In this document: positions 53,745 to 63,302 of the stretch, piece after piece
How the letters are laid out: each line of letters begins with the position of its first letter
Numbering within the stretch: the stretch's first letter is position 1
Source of the DNA: Ensifer adhaerens
Lineage (GTDB): Bacteria > Pseudomonadota > Alphaproteobacteria > Rhizobiales > Rhizobiaceae
Length of the DNA stretch: 64,000 nucleotides
Direction of reading: 5' to 3'
Assembly: GCF_020035535.1 (NCBI RefSeq)
Contig: NZ_CP083349.1
Span: forward strand, 2,728,001-2,792,000
Translations under genes and position numbers: made by a program
Notes under the pieces: model-generated
What the model saw: only the letters and a program-made list of their open reading frames with translations
Told to the model about the DNA's origin: nothing
Databases searched by the model: none

Positions 53745-53780
53745 GGGAACGATCCTTTCGGTTTATTCCTTCGAGACGGC

Positions 53781-55421
53781 TTATTCTTTGGTAATGCCGG
53801 CGACGAAGTTGGTGTCGAAGCTCGGACCGAGCTTCAGGCCCTTGACGTTGCCGCGGTAGCCGGCGACTTCGGTCTGCTGGAAGATGATGACGAACGGGCT
53901 TTCGCCAAGCACCGTCTTCTGCAGTTCCTTGTAGGTCTCGGCACGCTTGGCGCTGTCGCGCTCGAGCAGGGCGTCCTTGGTCTTCTTCGTCAGCTCCGGA
54001 ACGTCCCAGGCATTGCGCCAGGCAAGGGTCTTGTTCTTGCCTTCGTCGGAATTGTCGGGGTTGCTGGTGAAGGTTTCGGCGTTCGAGTTCGGGTCGAAAT
54101 AGTCCATGCCCCACTGACCGATATACATGTCGTGGTTACGGGCACGATACTTCGTCAGCGTCTGCTTGCCGTCACCCGGGATGATCTCGAGCTTCACGCC
54201 GGCCTGACCGAGGGTCTGCTGGAAGGATTCGGCAATGCCGGTGACAGGCTGGCCATTGCGAACGTCCATGGTCACGGTGAAGCCGTCAGCGAGACCAGCC
54301 TTGGCGAGCAGTTCCTTCGCCTTGGCGACGTCGAGCTTGTAGGGGTTCTCGTCGAGTGCACCCAGAACGCCCTTCGGCAGGAAGCTCTGGTGGATTTCGC
54401 CGATGCCCTTGATGATCGTCGAGCCGAGCGCATCGTAGTCGACCAGATACTTGAAGGCTTCGCGCACTTCAGGTTTTGCGAGGTTCGCGTTCTTCTGGTT
54501 GAGGCTGATGTAGTAGACCGTGCCCTTGGGCGCGCTGGTGGCTGCCAGATCCGCGTTCTTGGTGACGGCGTCAAGATCGCCCGGCTCGAGGTTGCGGGCA
54601 ACGTCGATATCGCCGGCTTCAAGCGCCAGGCGCTGGCCGGAGCTTTCCTTCATGTGGCGATAGATGACGCGGGCGAGCTTTGCCTGTTCGCCGTAGTAGT
54701 TGTCGTTGCGCTCAAGCACGATGACTTCGTTGGCGCGCCATTCGCGCAGCTTGAACGGACCCGAGCCGGCATAACCGGTCTTCAGCCATTCGTTGCCGAA
54801 ATCGTTGTCATACTTGTAGTCGTCCGTCGGCGTCACCGGCTTGACGTTGTCGAGCACCAGCTTCTTGTCGAGCACGGCAGCAACAGTCGCCGTCAGGCAG
54901 TTGAGCACGAAGCTCGGCGCATAGGGCTGGTCGACGGTGAAGACGAAGGTCTGTTCGTCCGCAGCCTTGGCCTTTTCCGTCACGTTGTCGCCGGTGAGGC
55001 CGAACTGGGTGAGGATGAAGGCCGGGCTCTTGTCGAGCTTCACGGCGCGCTCGAACGACCAGGCGACGTCCTCGGCGGTCACCGGATTGCCCGAAGCAAA
55101 CTTCAGGCCGGACTTCAGCTTGAAGGTGTAGGTCAGGCCATCGTCAGACACGGTCCAGTTGTCGGCGAGGTCGCCGACGACCTTGGAGGTGTCGTTGGTG
55201 TCAAGGCGTACCAGCATGCTGTAGGTGTTGCCGGTCACTTCGGCAGCGGTCAGCTCGAAGGCTTCGCCCGGATCCATGGAAATGACGTCGTCGATCGCAA
55301 AGGCTTCGACCAGCGTGTCCTTCGGCGTTTCGGCAAAGGCCGGTGCGGTCGCAGCCATCACCATGGCCAGCGCCGCCGAAGCGGTCAGAAGACGAAGACG
55401 TCCATTGAGCTTGTGCATCAT
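53781..55421 (-). CDS. Peptide-type ABC transporter substrate-binding protein (SBP family 5)
   Basis: A 546-residue periplasmic binding protein. The signal peptide (MMHKLNGRLRLLTASAALAMVMAATAPAFA) is cleaved before Glu31. The mature part has the SBP_5 layout: VISMDPGEAFELTAAEVTGNTYSMLVRLD near the start, LADNWTVSDDGLTYTFKLKSGLKFASGNPVTAEDVAWSFER, and the C-terminal MDYFDPNSNAETF. Family members bind di- and oligopeptides, but also nickel, opines or sugars; the adjacent dipeptidase argues for short peptides. It is the second gene of a six-gene operon. Confidence 0.92.
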   Translation of the reverse strand: MMHKLNGRLRLLTASAALAMVMAATAPAFAETPKDTLVEAFAIDDVISMDPGEAFELTAAEVTGNTYSMLVRLDTNDTSKVVGDLADNWTVSDDGLTYTFKLKSGLKFASGNPVTAEDVAWSFERAVKLDKSPAFILTQFGLTGDNVTEKAKAADEQTFVFTVDQPYAPSFVLNCLTATVAAVLDKKLVLDNVKPVTPTDDYKYDNDFGNEWLKTGYAGSGPFKLREWRANEVIVLERNDNYYGEQAKLARVIYRHMKESSGQRLALEAGDIDVARNLEPGDLDAVTKNADLAATSAPKGTVYYISLNQKNANLAKPEVREAFKYLVDYDALGSTIIKGIGEIHQSFLPKGVLGALDENPYKLDVAKAKELLAKAGLADGFTVTMDVRNGQPVTGIAESFQQTLGQAGVKLEIIPGDGKQTLTKYRARNHDMYIGQWGMDYFDPNSNAETFTSNPDNSDEGKNKTLAWRNAWDVPELTKKTKDALLERDSAKRAETYKELQKTVLGESPFVIIFQQTEVAGYRGNVKGLKLGPSFDTNFVAGITKE

Positions 55422-55469
55422 TTTTGCAGTTCCCTCGTTTGCGCCCTTTTGGGCCCCTTCTTCATGGGT

Positions 55470-56525
55470 TCAGGCGGCCTCGTGCCAAGCCTGCCCCAGA
55501 ACTCTCCACCAGTTTTCCCGGCATATCTTTGCCAGTTCGGCGTCACCATATCCGGCCCCTCTGAGCGCCGCAACGAGCGCCTGATTCCCGGCCGCGTCGG
55601 CGATCGCTTCAGGGATCGTCGCCCCGTCGAAGTCCGATCCGAGCGCCACGCACTCGATGCCCATGCGCTCGACGAGATAGTCGACATGGCGAACCATGTC
55701 GGAAAGCGGTGTCGCGGCATTCTCCTGGCCATCGGCGCGCAGCATCGTCGTCGCATAATTGAGCCCGACGAGCCCCTTGCTTTCCTTGACGGCATCGAGT
55801 TGCCTGTCGGTCAGATTGCGGGCAACCGGCGTCAGCACGTGCGCGTTCGAATGGCTGGCGACGAGCGGCTGATCCGTGGTTTTCGCGACGTCCCAGAACC
55901 CTTTCTCGGTGATGTGGGCGAGGTCGATCAGAATGCCCAGGCGGTTGCACGCGCGCACCAGTTCGAAACCCGCATCCGTCAGCCCCGGCGCCGTGTCCGG
56001 TGACTTCGGATAGGAGAACGGCACACCGTGACCGAAGACGTTGTGGCGGCTCCAGACGGGTCCAAGCGAGCGCAGGCCGGCGGCATAGAAGGTTTCGAGC
56101 GCCGAAAGATCAGCGCCAATTGCCTCACAGCCCTCCATATGCAGGACGGAAGCAAAGACGCCGGCCTCAACCGCACCGCGGATTTCGCCGGTCGAGCGGC
56201 AGAGCTTCCACGCCCCCGCCCGATCAAGACGAACGGCGATGTCGGCGAGTTCCATGGCAATCGCCAGTGACGGCAGATGTTCGAGGGGCGCGGAGAGCGG
56301 CGTTTCGTAATGGCCGTCTTCACCCGGCGGCTGCAACACCAGATCGCCTGAAGGCACGTAGATCGCCGAAATTCCGCCGATGAGGCCGCCCGCTTTGGCG
56401 CGTGGCGCGTCGATATGGCCCTCGCCGATACCGTCGACAAATTCGCGGACCGGGTCAGCACCCTTTCGCGCATTCTGCCACAGCCGCAGAAGCACGTCGT
56501 TGTGGCCATCGAAAACCGCCTGCAT
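55470..56525 (-). CDS. M19-family (renal-type) dipeptidase
   Basis: A 351-residue zinc dipeptidase. Zinc ligands are visible in VFDGHNDVLLRLW (HxD), the bridging Glu in VLHMEGCEAIG, and His in LVASHSNAHVL with LIDLAHITEKGF before it. VALGSDFDGATIPEAI contains the conserved Asp. There is no signal peptide, so it should act in the cytoplasm on dipeptides brought in by the ABC system encoded just downstream (48-bp gap). M19 enzymes cleave L-D and L-L dipeptides, so cell-wall peptides are possible substrates. It is the first gene of the operon. Confidence 0.92.
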   Translation of the reverse strand: MQAVFDGHNDVLLRLWQNARKGADPVREFVDGIGEGHIDAPRAKAGGLIGGISAIYVPSGDLVLQPPGEDGHYETPLSAPLEHLPSLAIAMELADIAVRLDRAGAWKLCRSTGEIRGAVEAGVFASVLHMEGCEAIGADLSALETFYAAGLRSLGPVWSRHNVFGHGVPFSYPKSPDTAPGLTDAGFELVRACNRLGILIDLAHITEKGFWDVAKTTDQPLVASHSNAHVLTPVARNLTDRQLDAVKESKGLVGLNYATTMLRADGQENAATPLSDMVRHVDYLVERMGIECVALGSDFDGATIPEAIADAAGNQALVAALRGAGYGDAELAKICRENWWRVLGQAWHEAA

Positions 56526-56760
56526 TCCTGAATTCCTTCATCATTTCAGGGAGATCGAACGGGGCATTTAAGGGCCGCGTCCACGGAAAGGTTGTGCGAT
56601 GCTAGTGAAAGGCCAAAGCCTTTTCAATGAATATCAAGGGGTTTTACCCAGGCCGTGCTGTAGCGAAATGTTGCATGATTGTCGCAGGCCCGCCGGCAAA
56701 GACGGCACGCCGAGCCCTCGAAGGTCTGCCGAGGGGTGAAAAGCTGCGATTTCTAATGCA

Positions 56761-58086
56761 ATGAGATGGCTTGGTTCGGATGGTCGAGCCGTCGCGCCGC
56801 ATGATGCGGCATTGGGGGTTTGGTTGCTGCCTTCGCTTTCTCTCGCAGGCCCGAAGGGGCATTGGTGCCGCATCGCCGCGACGCTTCTTCTGGCGATAGC
56901 GCTTGCAGCCTGCGCCGGCCGCCCCGTCGGCGTGCTGGTCCCCTCGGGAACGACAGGCGGCGCCTCCGAGGTCGACCTGATGGTCGCCACCACCCGTGCT
57001 CCTTCGGCTGAACCCGGCGTCCTCTTCAGTGGCGAGCGGTCCGACGAACTGTCGCTGACGGAAATCGTCGTTTCGATCCCTCCGGAAAAGAACCGCGAAG
57101 TCGGGCAAGTGCAGTGGCCGAAGAAGCTTCCGGCCAATCCGGAACGTGATTTCTCCACCGTCAGCGTCACGCCGCTGCACCAAGGCAACGACGCACAGAA
57201 CTGGCTGAAGGCGCACCTGCCCCAGAGCCGCCGCGTGCTGATCTTCGTTCACGGCTTCAACAACCGCTACGAGGACGCAGTCTATCGCTTTGCCCAGATC
57301 GTGCACGATTCCAAAGCGGACGTTGCGCCGGTCATCTTCACCTGGCCCTCCCGCGCCAGCGTCTTCGGCTACAACTACGACAAGGAAAGCACGAACTTCT
57401 CGCGCGATTCCCTCGAAGACCTGCTGCAGCGCGCGTCCAAGGATCCGAAGGTCGGCGAAATCACCGTTATGGCCCATTCCATGGGCTCGTGGCTGACAAT
57501 CGAGGCGCTGCGACAAATGGCGATCCGCAACGGCCGCGTCACGCCGAAGATCACCGACGTGATCCTCGCCTCGCCCGATCTCGACGTCGACGTCTTCGGC
57601 AAGCAGATCCGTGCGATGGGCGACAAGCGGCCGAAGTTCACCCTGTTCGTCTCTCGCGATGACCGGGCGCTCAACCTGTCACGACGCATCTCCGGCAACA
57701 TCGACCGCCTCGGCCAGATCGACCCGACGGTCGAGCCCTATCGCACGCAACTGGAACAGGCCGGCATCACCGTTCTCGACCTGACGGCGCTGAAGGGCGG
57801 CGACAAATTGAACCACGGCAAGTTCGCCGAAAGCCCGGAAGTCGTACGCCTGCTCGGCAACCGCCTGATCGCGGGCCAGACCGTGACCGATTCCGATGTC
57901 GGGCTCGGCGAACGCATCGGTGCCGTGACGCTCGGCGCCACACAAACCGTCGGCAGCGCGGCGAGCCTCGCAGTCTCGGCGCCGATCATGATTTTCGACC
58001 CCAACACCCGCAAGAATTACAACGAGCAGGTGCGGCGTCTCGGCCAGTCGGTGGAAAACACCGTCGGCGCAACGGTAACACCCTGA
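56761..58086 (+). CDS. DUF900 alpha/beta hydrolase, probable lipoprotein
   Basis: A 441-residue frame with a lipobox LAAC in RIAATLLLAIALAACAG and a DUF900 alpha/beta hydrolase domain: RRVLIFVHGFNNRYEDAVYRFAQIVHD, FTWPSRASVFGYNYDKEST, nucleophile elbow AHSMGSW and a probable acid in LASPDLDVDVF. The lipobox Cys is at residue 51 if the ATG at 56761 is used, which is far for a lipoprotein; an in-frame TTG at 56812 or 56824 would give a normal leader and may be the true start. The C-terminal 100 residues are a separate Ala/Val-rich region. Substrate unknown; envelope location is inferred. Confidence 0.82.
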   Translation: MRWLGSDGRAVAPHDAALGVWLLPSLSLAGPKGHWCRIAATLLLAIALAACAGRPVGVLVPSGTTGGASEVDLMVATTRAPSAEPGVLFSGERSDELSLTEIVVSIPPEKNREVGQVQWPKKLPANPERDFSTVSVTPLHQGNDAQNWLKAHLPQSRRVLIFVHGFNNRYEDAVYRFAQIVHDSKADVAPVIFTWPSRASVFGYNYDKESTNFSRDSLEDLLQRASKDPKVGEITVMAHSMGSWLTIEALRQMAIRNGRVTPKITDVILASPDLDVDVFGKQIRAMGDKRPKFTLFVSRDDRALNLSRRISGNIDRLGQIDPTVEPYRTQLEQAGITVLDLTALKGGDKLNHGKFAESPEVVRLLGNRLIAGQTVTDSDVGLGERIGAVTLGATQTVGSAASLAVSAPIMIFDPNTRKNYNEQVRRLGQSVENTVGATVTP

Positions 58087-58196
58087 AGCGGACCCTGCTG
58101 CATACGCCCTGAGATCAAAATCGACGAAGGGCAATGCGGCAGTCAAGGTGTTACATTCGCCCCAGCGTTGCCTAGAAAACGCAGGGCGCTGTACCG

Positions 58197-58236
58197 CATT
58201 CGGCGATCCGTGCTGCGTAACACGGATCGCCGAATG
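58197..58236. terminator. 16-bp perfect inverted repeat between convergent genes
   Basis: Arms CATTCGGCGATCCGTG and the exact inverse enclose an 8-base loop in the 219-bp space between the DUF900 gene and thuB. No T-run follows on either strand. It is probably a bidirectional transcript-end structure. Confidence 0.65.
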
Positions 58237-58305
58237 GGTTCTCGGAAGGTGAAAATTCGAACCCGGACAGGAGGCGGGTGACAATGACTCCCGCCCGGCA
58301 AAGCC

Positions 58306-59349
58306 TCAGACCGCGAGTTCGCGCCGTCCGGCTTCCGTCTCCATCGCAAGGTCAAGCACCTTCTGCAGGTTTGCCGCATGGCGGAAGCCCGGATCCTCGG
58401 TCTTGCCCTCGCGAACGGCCGCCACGAAGCGCTGGTAGTTGGTGGGAACCGTGCCCGCATCGACGTCACGCCATGTTGCAGTTTCGACGTCTGCGCCGAG
58501 GCAGGCGCGCAGCGTCGAGCCGTCCGGCGTGTGCACCACTTCGAGCGCACCCTTGTCGCCGTGCAGTCTCAGCCTAAGCTCATTCAGATGCCCGGTCGCC
58601 CAACGGCTGGCATGAATGACGCCCATGGCGCCGTTGCCGAACTCGGCCGTCATGACAAAGCTGTCGTTGGCGTCGAGATCATACTCGCCGATGCGGTTAT
58701 CAGGCGCCTTGTCGAAGGTCTTCAGCCGCGCGAAAATCCGGGCAGCGTCGGTGCCGGCGCCGTATCCAGCGAAATCGAGGATATGGATGCCGACATCGCC
58801 AAGCACGCCGTTCGAGCCGTGCTTGGTCGAAAGCCGCCACAGCCATTGCGATTCCGTCGCCCAGTCACCCCAGGCCTTGGAAACGAGCCAGCTCTGCAAA
58901 TAGGACGCCTCGAGGTGGCGCAGCTTGCCGACCTCCCCGGCGAGCACCATCGCCCGCGCCTTCTGCAGCGGCGCGACATTGCGGTAGGTGAGGTTGACCA
59001 TCGTCACCAGACCGGAGCGCTCGGCGGCTTCCGCCATCTCAGCCGCCTTGGCGTAATTCTCCGCCAGAGGCTTCTCGCATAGCACATGCTTGCCGGCGGC
59101 AATCAGTGCCAGCGTCGTCGGGTGGTGCGCCTTGTCGGGCGTCACGTTCGTCGCCGCATCGAACTTGCCCCAGGCGATCGCCTCGTCGAGCGAGGTGAAG
59201 GTCTCGGCAATGCCGTGTTTCTCGGCAAACGCCTTGGCACGTGCGAGATCGACATCGACCGCGCCGACCATCTCGACGCCTTCGATCTTGGCAAAGGCCT
59301 GTGCATGGCTGTTTGCCATGCCGCCGGTTCCTACGATGAGAAGACGCAT
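58306..59349 (-). CDS. thuB: Trehalose-utilisation oxidoreductase ThuB (Gfo/Idh/MocA)
   Basis: A 347-residue Gfo/Idh/MocA dehydrogenase. The Rossmann loop is MRLLIVGTGGMANSHAQAF and the catalytic Lys is in HVLCEKPLAENY; GSNGVLGDVGIHILDFAGY supplies the Asp/His pair. In S. meliloti and Agrobacterium ThuB with ThuA converts trehalose, sucrose and related disaccharides to 3-keto derivatives. The ATG at 59349 has AGGTGA upstream; a GTG nine bases earlier overlaps thuA. It is the last gene of the thu operon. Confidence 0.92.
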   Translation of the reverse strand: MRLLIVGTGGMANSHAQAFAKIEGVEMVGAVDVDLARAKAFAEKHGIAETFTSLDEAIAWGKFDAATNVTPDKAHHPTTLALIAAGKHVLCEKPLAENYAKAAEMAEAAERSGLVTMVNLTYRNVAPLQKARAMVLAGEVGKLRHLEASYLQSWLVSKAWGDWATESQWLWRLSTKHGSNGVLGDVGIHILDFAGYGAGTDAARIFARLKTFDKAPDNRIGEYDLDANDSFVMTAEFGNGAMGVIHASRWATGHLNELRLRLHGDKGALEVVHTPDGSTLRACLGADVETATWRDVDAGTVPTNYQRFVAAVREGKTEDPGFRHAANLQKVLDLAMETEAGRRELAV

Positions 59350-59354
59350 GATGC

Positions 59355-60146
59355 TCACCTGTATCCTGCTTCGCCGGCCTGATGCAGCCGCGGCCCACGC
59401 TCGACGATCGACTCCAATGCCTTCTCCACCGGCACGTTCGGCGCATCATGGATCGCCGTGTAGCGGTTGTCGGCGTTGTAGGCCCACTTTACCGAATTGC
59501 GCAGTACCTTCTGGACATTGGCATCGTGATAGGTCGGGTAGGTCTCGTGGCCCGGACGGAAATAGAAGATGTTGCCGGCGCCGCGGCGCCAGGTCAGCCC
59601 CGAGCGGAACACCTCGCCACCGGCAAACCACGAGATGAACACGGTTTCGAGCGGCTCCGGCACGGAGAACTGCTCGCCATACATCTCCTCGTTTTCAAGC
59701 ACGAAGTTCTCGTCCAGTCCTTCGGCGATCGGGTGGCGCGGGTTGATCGCCCAGACGCGCTCGCGTTCGCCGGCCTCGCGCCACTTCAGCGCGCAGGGCG
59801 TGCCCATCAGGCGCTTGAAGATCTTCGAGAAGTGGCCTGAGTGGAGCACGATCAGGCCCATGCCTTCCCACACGCGCTTGGCGACGCGCTCGACGATCTC
59901 GTCGCTGACGGCGCCGTGGTCCTTGTGGCCCCACCAGAGAAGCACGTCGGTATTTGCCAGGCGCTCGACGCTAAGCCCGTGCTCCGGCTCCTGCAGCGTC
60001 GCCGTCGTCGCCTCGATCGCGCCTTCGGTGTTGAGCGCCGCCGCGATCGTGTTGTGCATCCCGTTCGGGTAGATGCTGCGGACGATCTCGTTGGTCTGCT
60101 CGTGAATATTCTCGCCCCAAACGACTGTTCTGATAGGCACGGTCAT
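59355..60146 (-). CDS. thuA: Trehalose-utilisation protein ThuA
   Basis: A 263-residue ThuA-domain protein with a class I glutamine-amidotransferase-like fold. Typical stretches are [24 protein letters not shown] at the start, [38 protein letters not shown] and the C-terminal [29 protein letters not shown]. ThuA is required with ThuB for trehalose and sucrose catabolism; its precise step is unsettled. AAGGAGA precedes the ATG at 60146. It ends 5 bp before the thuB start. Confidence 0.93.
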   Translation of the reverse strand: MTVPIRTVVWGENIHEQTNEIVRSIYPNGMHNTIAAALNTEGAIEATTATLQEPEHGLSVERLANTDVLLWWGHKDHGAVSDEIVERVAKRVWEGMGLIVLHSGHFSKIFKRLMGTPCALKWREAGERERVWAINPRHPIAEGLDENFVLENEEMYGEQFSVPEPLETVFISWFAGGEVFRSGLTWRRGAGNIFYFRPGHETYPTYHDANVQKVLRNSVKWAYNADNRYTAIHDAPNVPVEKALESIVERGPRLHQAGEAGYR

Positions 60147-60254
60147 TCTCCTTGCGTGTTCGCCCGTTGCGGGCATGTCGTCTTACGATAGATGGGGCCG
60201 CCGGGAATTGGCGACCCCGAAGCCCTGGGTGTCTTCAGCTTGATCGGGTCCTGG

Positions 60255-61283
60255 TCAGGCAGCCCCTTTCATGGGCGCGCGGCCGAGGGCCTGCCCAGAT
60301 GCATCGAAGCGATGGATGTTGCCGCCGATCGGCGAGATCTCAACCGTCTCGCCCGTCCGGTGATGCGAGGTGCCGCCTTCCCGAACGATGACCGGTTCTG
60401 CGGCGCCGATATCGAGATAGATGTAACTGTCGGAGCCGAGCATTTCGGAGTGCACGACCGTTCCCGACCACCTGCCGTCGCCCGCCCGGATCTCCAGATG
60501 CTCGGCGCGGATGCCGATCGTGTGGGCATCATAGGGTGCCGCCAGTGCACCGGAGAGGAAGTTCATCTTCGGCGAGCCGATGAAACCGGCGACGAAGACC
60601 GAGTTCGGGCTCTCGTAGAGTTCGAGCGGCGTGCCGATCTGTTCGACCAGCCCATCCCGTAGCACGCAAATACGATCGGCCAGTGTCATCGCCTCGACCT
60701 GGTCGTGTGTGACATAGATCATCGTCGTCTTGTGCATGCTGCGATGCAGCTTGGCGATCTCGATGCGCGTAGCAACGCGCAGTGCCGCGTCGAGATTGGA
60801 TAGCGGCTCGTCGAACAGGAACACCTTTGGGTCGCGCACGATCGCCCGACCGATGGCCACGCGCTGCCGCTGGCCGCCGGAGAGCTGGCGCGGCAGCCGC
60901 TGGAGATAGGGGGTCAGTTGCAGCATCTCGGCCGCCACCTCCACGCGCTTCTTGCACTGCTCCTTGTCCTTGCCCGCGAGCTGCATGCCAAAAGACATAT
61001 TCTCGAATACCGTCATGTGCGGGTAAAGCGCGTAGGACTGGAACACCATCGCGATGCCGCGCTTGGACGGCGTCAACTGGTTGACCATCTGACCGTCGAA
61101 GGACAGCGTGCCCGAGGAGATGTCCTCGAGCCCGGCGATCAGCCGCAGCAGCGTGGACTTGCCGCAGCCGGACGGCCCGACGAAGACCATGAACTCGCCG
61201 GCCCGGATGTCCATGCTGACGCCCTTGATCACCTCGAAGGCGCCAAAGGACTTGCGGATGTTGCGCAATTGAAGCTCTGCCAT
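60255..61283 (-). CDS. thuK: Trehalose/sucrose ABC transporter ATPase ThuK
   Basis: A 342-residue MalK-type ATPase. The nucleotide domain has Walker A GPSGCGKST (36-44), signature LSGGQRQRVAIGRAIVRDP and Walker B VFLFDEPLSNLDAALR; FQSYALYPHMTVFENM is typical of CUT1 transporters. A C-terminal TOBE/OB-like regulatory domain begins near residue 235 (FIGSPKMNFLSG; IGIRAEHLEI). The start at 61283 has AAGGGGAG upstream. The open frame continues antisense-like over thuG and is not used. It serves ThuFG. Confidence 0.93.
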   Translation of the reverse strand: MAELQLRNIRKSFGAFEVIKGVSMDIRAGEFMVFVGPSGCGKSTLLRLIAGLEDISSGTLSFDGQMVNQLTPSKRGIAMVFQSYALYPHMTVFENMSFGMQLAGKDKEQCKKRVEVAAEMLQLTPYLQRLPRQLSGGQRQRVAIGRAIVRDPKVFLFDEPLSNLDAALRVATRIEIAKLHRSMHKTTMIYVTHDQVEAMTLADRICVLRDGLVEQIGTPLELYESPNSVFVAGFIGSPKMNFLSGALAAPYDAHTIGIRAEHLEIRAGDGRWSGTVVHSEMLGSDSYIYLDIGAAEPVIVREGGTSHHRTGETVEISPIGGNIHRFDASGQALGRAPMKGAA

Positions 61284-61294
61284 GTTTTCTCCCC

Positions 61295-62124
<830 letters not shown>

Positions 62125-62125
<1 letters not shown>

Positions 62126-63105
62126 CAGCGCTCTCCTTCGAGATTGACGCGGCCGAACCACATATAGGCGACGGTGATCGCCGCAATGATCAGGAACAGC
62201 ATCGTCGAGGCGGTGGCGCCATAGGCGAACTTGTCGAAATCGAACAGGTTCTCGCGCGCCAACACCGACATGGTTTTCGTCTGGGCGTTGTTGGGCGTGA
62301 GCACATAGATGAGATCGAAGATGCGCAGCGCATCGAGCATGCGGAAGATCACCGCGACCATCAGCGCCGGCCGGATCAAGGGCAGCGTCAGCCGCCAGAA
62401 GACCTTGAGCGGATGCACGCCATCGATCTTCGCCGCCTCGTAGATATCCGATGGCACCATCTGCAGCCCGGCGAGAATGAGCAGCGCCATGAAGGGTGTC
62501 GTCTTCCAGACGTCGACGATCAGCACGGCGACCATTGCTGTCTCGGGATTGGCAGTCCAGGCGACCTTCTGGCTGATCAGCCCGAGGCCGAGCAGGAGAT
62601 CGTTCAAGATGCCGAACTGATCGTTGAGCATCCATGCCCACATCTTGGCCGACACGATGGTCGGAATGGCCCAGGGGATGAGGATCGCTGCGCGCACCAG
62701 CCCGCGCCCGGGAAAATTCGCGTTCAGCACCAGGGCGACGACCAGGCCCAGCACCGTCTCGATGGTGACGGAAACCGCCGAGAACTTCAGCGTGTTCCAG
62801 ACGGCGTTCCACCAGGCCGGATCGGCAAGCAGGCCGTTATAGACCGTGCGCCCGCTCTTCAGCGTGATCCAGGAAAGGTAGTTCTTGAAGCCGACGAACT
62901 CGGCGCCTTCAAGGTTGGTCAGCGATGCATTGGTGAAGCTGAAATAGATGGTGCGCAGCAGCGGCCAGCCGGCGACAAGGGCGAGCACCAGCAAGGTCGG
63001 TGCTAGAAAGATCCAGGCGGAGCGAACGCGACTGGCATTGAGATCGGAACGCATTGCCTGTTGTCCGAGAGCGGAAGGAGGATCTGCGAGTGAAAGATCG
63101 GTCAT
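62125..63105 (-). CDS. thuF: Trehalose/sucrose ABC transporter permease ThuF
   Basis: A 326-residue CUT1 permease (MalF-like) with six or seven membrane helices after a polar N-terminal tail of about 28 residues. The EAA loop is DIYEAAKIDGVHPLKVFWRLTLPLIRPAL. LVLALVAGWPLLRTIYFSFTNASLTNLEG is typical of the first helix and loop of trehalose/maltose permeases. It partners ThuG. It is separated from thuE by 197 bp that include a hairpin. Confidence 0.93.
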
Positions 63106-63259
63106 TGTCTTGGCTCACTCTTGCCATTCGGCGCGCGGCCGAGCAGCTGGCCCGAGAGGAACGACGCCAACAGGCAAGTCCAGGGAAAGTGTGACGCGTT
63201 TCCCATCCGGACTTGTTTGCTTTCGAAGGGCTGGACGTCGTCGGCGGTTACTCGGTGGA

Positions 63260-63291
63260 GCGAGGGAAGGCTTGACAAGCACTCCCCTCGC
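63260..63291 (-). terminator. Hairpin between thuE and thuF
   Basis: On either strand GCGAGGG and CCCTCGC form an outer 7-bp stem around an inner GCTTG-A-CAAGC stem. It starts 11 bases after the thuE stop codon and lacks a T-run, so it more likely stabilises the abundant thuE message than ends all transcripts. Confidence 0.55.
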
Positions 63292-63302
63292 CCCCGGGAG
63301 GA

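Noticed and set aside
52932..56003. A 1023-codon open frame on the plus strand
   Set aside because: It lies antisense to the peptide transporter genes and dipeptidase, spans several of them, and is Ala/Asp/Val/His-rich low-information sequence. It is a GC-rich shadow.
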